Positions 6,603-12,043 of a stretch of 12,070 bases of DNA are shown piece after piece (position 1 is the stretch's first letter; each line of letters begins with the position of its first letter). The notes beneath the pieces were generated by a model. That model was not told the DNA's origin and did not search any database. It worked only from the letters and a program-made list of their open reading frames with translations. The stretch comes from Dialister sp. UBA734. GTDB lineage: Bacteria; Bacillota; Negativicutes; Veillonellales; Dialisteraceae. The DNA lies in the NCBI GenBank assembly GCA_002297935.1, contig DBLC01000128.1, positions 1 through 12,070 on the forward strand, read 5' to 3'. A program made the translations under genes and the position numbers.

Positions 6603-7958
6603 ATGAGTGAATCAATCGATTGGGAAAAAGAGGATGCGAAATATATTTGGCATCCAGCCATGCAGATGAAGGACAATGAAGTATTTCCACCGGTAGTAAT
6701 TGACCATGCCAAGGGGGTGTACTTGTATGACACCCATGGAAAGAAATATTTGGACATCATTTCTTCCTGGTGGTGCAATCTGCTGGGCCATGCGAATCCG
6801 GAAATCAATGCAGCCCTGAAGAAGCAAGTGGATGAATTGGAGCACGTGATTTTTACCAATTTCACCCATAAACCGGCCATCGAACTGGCCTGGGAATTGG
6901 AAGAACTGCTGCCGAAGGGACTTACGAAGTTTACGTTCCACGACAATGGTTCGTCCGCCGTGGAAGCGGCTCTCAAAATGGCATTTCAGTACCAGTACCA
7001 GACCGGCCATCCGGAACGGACTCGATTCATGTGTCTCCCTGAATCCTATCATGGGGAGACCATCGGGGCTTTGTCGGTAGGCTCCATGGATATGTATGCG
7101 AAAATTTTCCATCCCATGCTGATGAATAACATTCATTTCAAAGGTCTCGATTGTTATCGCTGTCCTTACGGCAAGACCAGAGAAACCTGCGATGTAGAAT
7201 GTTTCGAAGATGCAGAGCAGTGTTTCAAGAAATATGGTAAAGAAACGGTGGCTTGCATCGTAGAACCGATTCTCCAGGGTGCTGCCGGAATGCGGATTTA
7301 TCCGGCGGAATATCTCCGAAAGCTCCGGAAACTTTGCGATGAATACGGGGTTCTTCTCATCGATGATGAAATCGCCGCTGGCTTTGGCCGTACAGGCAAA
7401 CTCTTTGCCATCGAACACGCCGGTATTTCTCCAGATATCCTTTGTACGTCTAAAGGTCTCACCGCTGGTTACATGCCGATGTCAATCACCATCACTACCG
7501 ATAAAGTGTATGATGCCTTCTATGATGACTATGGTACCCACAAAGCCTTCGTTCATAGTCACACCTATGCAGGAAATCCCATGGGCTGCGCCATTGCACT
7601 GGCAGTGCTGAAAATCATGAAACGGGACCACATTCTGGAAAAGGTCAATGAAGATGGGAAATATCTCCACGAAAAACTGATGGACGCCCTGGGACACCAT
7701 AAGAATGTCGGAGAAATCCGTCACATCGGTCTCATCAACGCCATCGAATTGGTGGAAGACCCGAAGACCAAGAAAGCCTTCGATCCGTCCCGTCGTATCG
7801 GTTGGCACATTTTCCGCAAAGCCATGGATTTGGGATTGGTACTCCGCCCCATGGGAGATATCATCTATTTCAATCCGCCGCTGAATATTAGCCGGGAAGA
7901 TTTGGATAAAGGCGTTGCTTTGTGCAAGGAAGCGGTGGAAGCGGTACTGGGTGACTAG
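6603..7958 (+). CDS. bioA: BioA-type 7,8-diaminopelargonate aminotransferase
   Basis: 451 residues, a class III PLP aminotransferase. It converts KAPA (8-amino-7-oxononanoate) to DAPA, the substrate of BioD, in the cytoplasm. Seen: IWHPAMQM (16-22), substrate-side SSWWCNLLGHANPEIN (54-69), HDNGSSAVEAALKMA (113-127), SYHGETIGALSVG (148-160), LLIDDEIAAGFGRTG (251-265) with the PLP-binding Asp255, and CTSKGLTAGYMPMS (281-294) with the Schiff-base Lys284; the 29-residue Asp-Lys spacing matches E. coli BioA. A Cys-rich insert (Cys184, 187, 196, 200, 207) is typical of the Firmicutes branch, which includes the Bacillus lysine-using enzyme BioK, so the amino donor (SAM or lysine) cannot be decided here. 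AAAGGAG stands 7 bases before the ATG. Its stop codon lies in a heptamer array. Confidence 0.94.
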   Translation: MSESIDWEKEDAKYIWHPAMQMKDNEVFPPVVIDHAKGVYLYDTHGKKYLDIISSWWCNLLGHANPEINAALKKQVDELEHVIFTNFTHKPAIELAWELEELLPKGLTKFTFHDNGSSAVEAALKMAFQYQYQTGHPERTRFMCLPESYHGETIGALSVGSMDMYAKIFHPMLMNNIHFKGLDCYRCPYGKTRETCDVECFEDAEQCFKKYGKETVACIVEPILQGAAGMRIYPAEYLRKLRKLCDEYGVLLIDDEIAAGFGRTGKLFAIEHAGISPDILCTSKGLTAGYMPMSITITTDKVYDAFYDDYGTHKAFVHSHTYAGNPMGCAIALAVLKIMKRDHILEKVNEDGKYLHEKLMDALGHHKNVGEIRHIGLINAIELVEDPKTKKAFDPSRRIGWHIFRKAMDLGLVLRPMGDIIYFNPPLNISREDLDKGVALCKEAVEAVLGD

Positions 7959-8030
7959 TGATTGTTTTGGGTGACTGGTGACTAATGACTGGGAAGGGCG
8001 TAGGGTTTAGTGGCTAGGCCCTAGGGATTA
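7951..8030. repeat. Heptamer arrays across and after the bioA stop codon
   Basis: GTGACTA and GTGATTG start at 7951; the TAG stop (7956-7958) is formed by the first unit and the next base. After a degenerate stretch the array resumes with GTGACTG, GTGACTA, ATGACTG. A second family, GGGTTTA, GTGGCTA, GGCCCTA, GGGATTA, occupies 8003-8030. No obvious terminator hairpin follows bioA within 60 bases. Confidence 0.75.
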
Positions 8031-8039
8031 GGAAATACT

Positions 8040-8400
8040 GACACTAGCGGAATTATCGATAGCGTCTTGGCTCCCCTGTCGGGGAATGCTGCCGAAGGCT
8101 GAGGGGGCATCTGTAGCGGTATACTTCGCCATGAGCATAGCAAGCGTGCTCGGTGATACCTGATTCTAGCGGTATCATTCTCCCATAATCCCCTTCCTCT
8201 GGAAGGGGAAGGGACTTGAGCGGAGCGAAAAGTCCCAGGGGATAGCTCGCTATAGCGGTATGAAATACACTTTTCTTTACTGGTTTAGGCGTTCTTGATA
8301 GCGGCTAGTTCAACAACTCTTCTTCGTCTTCCTATCCCCCCTACCCCCTTCCTGAGGAAGGGGGTAGAAATCAATGATATCGCTAGCGTCAATTGGCACA
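8040..8400. repeat. Mosaic of dispersed GC-run hairpin repeats
   Basis: This gene-free segment holds several hairpins built on runs of C and G. CTCCCC...GGGG begins at 8071, with GCCGAAGGC nearby. CCCCTTCC (8190-8197) pairs with GGAAGGGG (8201-8208) over a 3-base loop. CTACCCCCTTCC (8341-8352) pairs perfectly with GGAAGGGGGTAG (8356-8367), also over 3 bases. The motif GCGGTAT punctuates the region at 8116, 8169 and 8255. Similar CCCCTTCC-type sequences are familiar to me from intergenic regions of many anaerobe genomes. No coding character. Confidence 0.7.
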
Positions 8401-8403
8401 TTC

Positions 8404-8439
8404 GAGAACCCTCAGAACCTTTAGAACCTTCAAAACCTT
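8404..8439. repeat. Nonanucleotide array, GAACCTNNN type
   Basis: Four units of nine bases: GAGAACCCT, CAGAACCTT, TAGAACCTT, CAAAACCTT. A related nine-base array lies at 10229-10282. Confidence 0.75.
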
Positions 8440-8464
8440 TTTCATTACGCCTATTTCCTAGGGC

Positions 8465-8485
8465 CTAGCTACCAATCCCTAATCC
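8465..8485. repeat. Heptamer array, CTAATCC type
   Basis: Units CTAGCTA, CCAATCC, CTAATCC. This is the inverse orientation of the GGGATTA array at 8003-8030, and the adjacent CCTAGGGCCTAG matches the GGCCCTAGG near 8017. The two arrays therefore form inverted ends of a ~480-bp block (about 8003-8490). Confidence 0.72.
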
Positions 8486-8554
8486 CTAAGAGCCCCATGA
8501 CTTTTTCTCCCTATAGAATATGTTCTCTATGCATAATCGATATCACTGAAACAA

Positions 8555-8593
8555 TAGAATATTACTTTAGTGCATGGTATAATAACTAAAGTA
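8555..8593 (+). promoter_or_regulatory. Extended -10 promoter embedded in a perfect dyad
   Basis: TGGTATAAT gives an extended -10 (TATAAT at 8578-8583) with only a weak -35. It lies in the 13-base centre of a perfect 9-bp inverted repeat, TACTTTAGT (8563-8571) and ACTAAAGTA (8585-8593). A regulator bound to this dyad would cover the -10 element, so it looks like an operator. The nearest downstream gene is the symporter at 8824, which would have a leader of about 230 bases. Confidence 0.55.
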
Positions 8594-8597
8594 GATA

Positions 8598-8628
8598 GAA
8601 ATAGACAGGCGGGGTGCCTGTCTATTTC
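8598..8628 (+). other. Perfect 13-bp hairpin in the leader after the promoter
   Basis: GAAATAGACAGGC (8598-8610) pairs perfectly with GCCTGTCTATTTC (8616-8628) over a GGGGT loop, beginning within about 10 bases of the predicted transcript start. No T tract follows on either strand, so it is not a standard terminator. It may be a 5' stabilising hairpin, a weak terminator or a protein-binding site. Confidence 0.6.
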
Positions 8629-8684
8629 ATTGCGGGGAAGGTTGTATAGATTTCTAAGTAAATAGGAAGAGACGGAAAGAGATG

Positions 8685-8764
8685 ATTGTTGCTGGTTGTT
8701 AGTTGTTGGCTGTTAGGATCCAAACAACCAACAACTAACAACTAACAACTGACAACTGACAACA
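8685..8764. repeat. Inverted GTTGTTA/AACAACT heptamer arrays upstream of the symporter gene
   Basis: Left arm 8695-8714 and right arm 8723-8742 are complementary over 20 bases with a single mismatch, with an 8-base spacer containing GGATCC. The right array continues in exact 7-base phase for six units to 8764 (AACAACC, then AACAACT three times, then GACAACT, GACAACA). Confidence 0.85.
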
Positions 8765-8823
8765 ATTACCAAACTGTTTTATTTTGAGAAATCTGTTCAA
8801 CCTACAAAAAATGGGAGGTTATG

Positions 8824-10065
8824 ATGTCGGAAAAAGGAAATGGGAAAAGTTTGCTCAAGGATTTGGGCACGTGGATTGTGATTGCTACGGTGTTGGGTGC
8901 CGTGGTGGGGCTCTTTCTGGGGAAGAGTGCTCACATGTTGGCGCCCATTGGCAATCTGTTTATGCAGCTCATCAAAATGATTGTGGTGCCCATGGTATTT
9001 TTCTCCCTGGTCGGCGGGGCGGCCGCATTGGGCCGTTCTAAGGGCGCCGGCAAAGTCGGTATCGTTACGTTTCTGTATTACGGAGTGACCACGGCGGTGG
9101 CAGTCATTTTGGGGATTTTCTTCAGTGTGTTCTTCCAGCCCGGCATGGGTGTCGATATGGCAGCCATTAGCGGTGCGGCGGTGCAGGTGGGCGATCTGTC
9201 CAAAGCGGCAGAACTTCCTGGTTTCTGGGATACCATCATCGGGTTCGTGCCGGCCAATCCGGTGAAGGCGTTGACCGATGGAAATATTTTGCAAATTATC
9301 ACCTTTTCTCTCTTTGTGGGCTTTGCATTGGCTATGCTTCCAGGGGAAGAGAAACATTTCATGAGCCGCATTGTGGACAATTGCACTTCCATTTGCATCA
9401 AAATCATGATGGCTGTCATGACGCTGGCGCCGGTGGGTGTGTTCTGCCTCATGGCCGATGCGACTGGCAGCTTTGGGTACGATGTATTGATGAAGATTAT
9501 ATATCTCATCGGTTTGTACATTTGCGTGCTCATTTTGGTGACCTATGTGATGATTGGCGGCTCGGTGGCACTGTTTTCAAAATGCACCGGCTATGTGGAA
9601 TTTTTCAAAGCCATGTGGAAGGTGCAGGTGCTGGCGTTCTCTACCGCTTCTTCTATGGCGGCCTTGCCACTCAATATGGCTGTCACCGAAAGGGAACTTC
9701 ACGTGTCCAAAGGAACCACATCCTTTGCTCTGCCGCTGGGAGCCACCATCAATATGAATGGCAATGCGGCTTACTATGCTATGGCAGCGGTTTTCATCGC
9801 CCAGCTCTATGGTATGGACCTTACCATGGGGCAGTACATCGCCATCATTGTGACCAGTACCTTAGGGGCCGTGGGACAGGCCGGCGTGCCAGGACCGACT
9901 CTGCTGGTGGTAGCTGTTCTTGTATCTGCGGGGATTCCCATTGATGCGCTGCCGATTCTTTTCGGTGTGGACCGTATTTTTGATATGCTTCGTACCGCCG
10001 TCAATATCACCGGCGATGCGGCTTGTGCCACCATTGTGGATCGATTCACTAAGGAAAATGCGTAA
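8824..10065 (+). CDS. DAACS-family sodium:dicarboxylate/acidic amino acid symporter
   Basis: 413 residues, with the eight-helix, two-hairpin pattern of the GltP/DctA family in the inner membrane. I prefer the second of two adjacent ATGs (8824), 6 bases after GGAGG (8813-8817); 8821 is possible. Hairpin 1: AFSTASSMAALPLN (271-284). Helix 7: LGATINMNGNAAYY (305-318). Hairpin 2: GAVGQAGVPGPTL (348-360). Helix 8: GVDRIFDMLRTAVNITGDA (381-399), keeping the residues equivalent to GltPh Asp390, Asp394, Arg397, Thr398, Asn401 and Asp405, which favours an acidic substrate such as aspartate, glutamate or a C4-dicarboxylate. Odd: the helix 7 motif usually NMDGT is NMNGN here, replacing a sodium-site Asp. 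Substrate and ion coupling are therefore uncertain. A two-hairpin terminator region follows, and the stop codon lies in a heptamer array. Confidence 0.92.
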   Translation: MSEKGNGKSLLKDLGTWIVIATVLGAVVGLFLGKSAHMLAPIGNLFMQLIKMIVVPMVFFSLVGGAAALGRSKGAGKVGIVTFLYYGVTTAVAVILGIFFSVFFQPGMGVDMAAISGAAVQVGDLSKAAELPGFWDTIIGFVPANPVKALTDGNILQIITFSLFVGFALAMLPGEEKHFMSRIVDNCTSICIKIMMAVMTLAPVGVFCLMADATGSFGYDVLMKIIYLIGLYICVLILVTYVMIGGSVALFSKCTGYVEFFKAMWKVQVLAFSTASSMAALPLNMAVTERELHVSKGTTSFALPLGATINMNGNAAYYAMAAVFIAQLYGMDLTMGQYIAIIVTSTLGAVGQAGVPGPTLLVVAVLVSAGIPIDALPILFGVDRIFDMLRTAVNITGDAACATIVDRFTKENA

Positions 10066-10091
10066 TGCGAAGTGCGTAGTGCGTAATGGTG
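10057..10091 (+). repeat. Heptamer array spanning the symporter stop codon
   Basis: Five units in exact phase: AATGCGT, AATGCGA, AGTGCGT, AGTGCGT, AATGGTG. The TAA stop (10063-10065) is formed by the last base of the first unit and the first two of the second. Almost the same series, in the same order, recurs at 12044-12070. Confidence 0.88.
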
Positions 10092-10094
10092 GTA

Positions 10095-10130
10095 GGCCTG
10101 GCACAATTTATATAGCCAGGCCGAGTTTTT
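10095..10130 (+). terminator. Symporter gene terminator, ACAA-loop type
   Basis: Stem GGCCTGGC (10095-10102) with GCCAGGCC (10115-10122), 8 perfect bp, loop starting ACAA, then GAG and five T residues (10126-10130). It is fused directly to the preceding heptamer array through GGTGGTA. Confidence 0.88.
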
Positions 10131-10133
10131 AAT

Positions 10134-10179
10134 AAAAGACTGTGTGGAAATTTTCTTGTGTTTTCATACAGTCTTTTTT
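10134..10179. terminator. Second, symmetrical terminator
   Basis: AAAAGACTGTGTGGAAA (10134-10150) pairs with the segment 10161-10177 (G-U and one mismatch allowed) and ends in six T residues at 10174-10179. The left arm starts with A residues, so it could terminate from both sides. It is a backup to the hairpin just upstream. Confidence 0.8.
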
Positions 10180-10192
10180 GATACAATGAATG

Positions 10193-10282
10193 TAGGCAGT
10201 AGGCAGTAGGCAGTAGGCAGTTATCAGCACGTTCAAGGAACCTGAGGAACTTGAGCAACCTGAGAACCCTGAGTAACCTATA
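10193..10282. repeat. TAGGCAG heptamer array followed by a GAACCTGAG nonamer array
   Basis: TAGGCAG is repeated exactly four times (10193-10220), followed by TTATCAG. The nine-base series then runs ACGTTCAAG, GAACCTGAG, GAACTTGAG, CAACCTGAG, AACCCTGAG, TAACCTATA (10229-10282). The ribosome-binding site of the next gene follows at once. Perfect short tandem repeats of this kind can change copy number by slippage, which here would alter the leader length of the downstream gene. Confidence 0.88.
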
Positions 10283-10297
10283 GTAAGGAGGTAGTTT

Positions 10298-10948
10298 ATG
10301 AAAAAGAGTATTGTAGCTGGCATGTTGGCCCTGTTTTGTGCTTTGGGTAGTGGTGCGGAGGCGTTGCAGCCGGCATTGGGTGATGCGGCTCCTTCTGTGG
10401 TGGAAGCAAAAGCCAGCCGGGAAAATATCGAAGCCACTTATCCAGTATGGACCGGCGGAACGATCTTGGCCCATGCGAAAGTCAATAGCACCGTGGAAAC
10501 GGAGATTTATTCTTTTTATCAGAAGTTGCCCAAAACGGATTCCTATGGAATCCCGAAAGGCTATGTGAGCTGGCAGGCGGGAGCTTGTGACCATGGGGTA
10601 CTTTCTTACGTGCTGGTCGAATCCACCATGATGCCCCGGGCAGCCCATCCGTCCCATTACGTGGTGGGACTAAATTTCCGGGACGATGGAAGCAAAATCA
10701 CCTATGCGGATGTGATGCAAATGATTCCGCAGCAGAGCCCAGAAGAAATACGAGACACTATCCGAAAGCAAACCCAAGCAGAAAACATTCCTCTCTTTGA
10801 GGAAGAACTATCCCGCATCCAATCGTGGCCGAAAAATTTCTATATCGGAAACGACGGTGGGATTTATTTCATTTTCCAAACCTACGACATCGCTCCCTAT
10901 GCAGCAGGATGGATAGGGGTTAGAGGGGGAACACTGAAAAGCAATTAG
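10298..10948 (+). CDS. Exported DUF3298-like protein
   Basis: 216 residues. It starts with MKKS and a hydrophobic stretch (about residues 4-19) ending in a plausible signal peptidase site, AEA|LQ (20-24). No lipobox Cys is seen, so a soluble secreted or periplasmic form is likely. The C-terminal FYIGNDGGIYFIFQTYDIAPYAAGWIGV (181-208) is the characteristic end of the DUF3298/RsiV-like domain, and the part before it (VNSTVETEIYSFY, 62-74) fits the paired N-terminal region. In Bacillus RsiV this fold binds lysozyme and holds a sigma factor, but here there is no transmembrane sigma-binding part, so that role does not transfer; function is unknown. The start is supported by AAGGAGGT (10285-10292) 5 bases before the ATG. 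It stands alone between terminators. Confidence 0.82.
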   Translation: MKKSIVAGMLALFCALGSGAEALQPALGDAAPSVVEAKASRENIEATYPVWTGGTILAHAKVNSTVETEIYSFYQKLPKTDSYGIPKGYVSWQAGACDHGVLSYVLVESTMMPRAAHPSHYVVGLNFRDDGSKITYADVMQMIPQQSPEEIRDTIRKQTQAENIPLFEEELSRIQSWPKNFYIGNDGGIYFIFQTYDIAPYAAGWIGVRGGTLKSN

Positions 10949-10977
10949 GAATTAGGAATGAGAAATGAGGAATGATG
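10943..10977 (+). repeat. Heptamer array spanning the DUF3298 gene stop codon
   Basis: Five units in exact phase: AATTAGG, AATTAGG, AATGAGA, AATGAGG, AATGATG. The TAG stop (10946-10948) is inside the first unit, and the last residue Asn comes from the array. Repetition of a stop-containing heptamer puts stop triplets in all three frames here. Confidence 0.87.
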
Positions 10978-10980
10978 GAA

Positions 10981-11012
10981 GCGGCGCACAATTCATAAAG
11001 CGCCGCCACTTT
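10981..11012 (+). terminator. Terminator-like hairpin after the DUF3298 gene, ACAA-loop type
   Basis: Stem GCGGCGC (10981-10987) with GCGCCGC (11000-11006), 7 perfect bp, loop starting ACAA, followed by CACTTTAT. The T tract is weak. Same architecture as the hairpins after bioY and the symporter gene. Confidence 0.72.
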
Positions 11013-11050
11013 ATAAGGGGTATTATTCTACGGATTACGAACAGGCACAA

Positions 11051-11158
11051 TAAAAAAATACCGCTACCATCAAGGTTATAAAGGGTTATAAAAGGGTATG
11101 AGATTATCGAAAATCCCATAACCTTTTATAACCGTTTTAACCTTTTGATAAGCGGTAT
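11051..11158 (-). terminator. Long hairpin between convergent genes; terminator of the response regulator gene
   Basis: A ~100-base imperfect hairpin. The outer pair ATACCGCT (11058-11065) and AGCGGTAT (11151-11158) encloses a long stem (about 11072-11105 with 11111-11144) made of roughly 10-base repeats carrying GGTTAT on the left and ATAACC on the right. On the minus strand the stem is followed directly by six T residues (A tract at 11052-11057), giving a proper terminator for the gene that ends at 11246. On the plus strand the following sequence is also T-rich, so it may stop both convergent transcripts. Confidence 0.75.
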
Positions 11159-11245
11159 ATTTTATTTGTTGAACTATCGGAATCAGTAGAATAATAACCC
11201 ATTAGTCTAGCAAGATGTGGGACAAGTGACTATGACCGTATTTCA

Positions 11246-12001
11246 TCAAACTAAGTGCAATGTATTTTTAAACTCTTTAATATAGTGCCTGGAGACGGGC
11301 ACTTTTTCTTTGGGGAAATAGTTTAAGGTGAGGAGCAGGGTGCCGTTGTCTTGGGTTTGGATTTCTTGGATCATGGAAAGGTTCACGATGTAACCTTTGT
11401 GGGTGCGGAAGAAGCCCAGGGGGGAGAGGAGGGTTTCGATGTCCCGCAGGGTCATTTTGGATTCGATGATGCCGCTGGTGGTGTAGAACAGGGAGCGGTC
11501 CGATTTCTCGGTGGAAATGAGGACGATTTCCTGGGACGGGGAAATCATGATGGTTTTGTCCTTGGTTTGGAGGGAAATTTTCTGGTAGTAAGTGACGATT
11601 TCGCCGGGAGCTTTTTGCTTTTCTTTGACGGCGATGCTGTCAGCCAGGCGGTGAATGGTGCGGGCAATGCGGGCTTCGTCGTAGGGCTTCAAAATGTAGT
11701 CGAAGGCTTCCAATTCAAAGGCTTGCACCGCAAATTGGCTGTAGCCGGTGGCAAAGACAATCTTTACTGGCAGGTCCATGCGGACGATTTCCTTGGCGCA
11801 TTCCAGACCGTTCATGAGGGGCATTTCAATGTCCAGGAACAGAATATCCACATTGGGATGGGTGCGAAGGAAGGCCAGCACTTCTTTGCCATTGGCACAT
11901 TCGCCTACAATCTTCACGCCCGGAATGGCGGACAGTTCATACTTCAGCTCTCCTCTGGCCGGCAATTCGTCATCGGCAACAAGGACACGGATTTCTTTCA
12001 T
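11246..12001 (-). CDS. LytTR-family two-component response regulator
   Basis: 251 residues on the minus strand. Receiver domain 1-122: acidic pocket Asp10-Asp11 (VADDE), phospho-acceptor Asp57 in ILFLDIEMP, switch residue Thr85 (FATGY) and Lys105 (ILKPY). LytTR DNA-binding domain about 140-250: FFRTHKGYIVNLSMI (198-211), VPVSRHYIKEF (234-244). Proteins of this layout (LytT/YehT/YpdB type) bind direct-repeat sites and usually pair with a LytS-type multi-membrane histidine kinase, often encoded next to them and sensing small organic acids or envelope state. The kinase, if adjacent, would lie beyond the window end. The start is supported by AAGGAG (complement of 12011-12016) 9 bases upstream. 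It converges on the DUF3298 gene and shares a long bidirectional hairpin with it. Confidence 0.95.
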   Translation of the reverse strand: MKEIRVLVADDELPARGELKYELSAIPGVKIVGECANGKEVLAFLRTHPNVDILFLDIEMPLMNGLECAKEIVRMDLPVKIVFATGYSQFAVQAFELEAFDYILKPYDEARIARTIHRLADSIAVKEKQKAPGEIVTYYQKISLQTKDKTIMISPSQEIVLISTEKSDRSLFYTTSGIIESKMTLRDIETLLSPLGFFRTHKGYIVNLSMIQEIQTQDNGTLLLTLNYFPKEKVPVSRHYIKEFKNTLHLV

Positions 12002-12043
12002 TAGTTATGGCTCCTTTTGAGTAACAATGGGGTGAGTTGGTTG

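Noticed and set aside
8515..8526. A LexA-like box (AGAATATGTTCT)
   Set aside because: One half is GAAT instead of GAAC, and no SOS-type gene follows.
2064..8764. CRISPR array
   Set aside because: The repeated units are contiguous 7- or 9-base tandem repeats with no unique spacers, and no cas genes are present.
9381..9944. A 187-codon plus-strand frame inside the symporter gene
   Set aside because: Out-of-frame shadow rich in His and Cys with no start signals; the symporter frame is fully conserved through this region.
11351..12004. A 217-codon plus-strand frame opposite the response regulator
   Set aside because: Antisense shadow of a clearly conserved receiver-LytTR gene; Gly/Phe/Asp-rich composition is typical of antisense reading.
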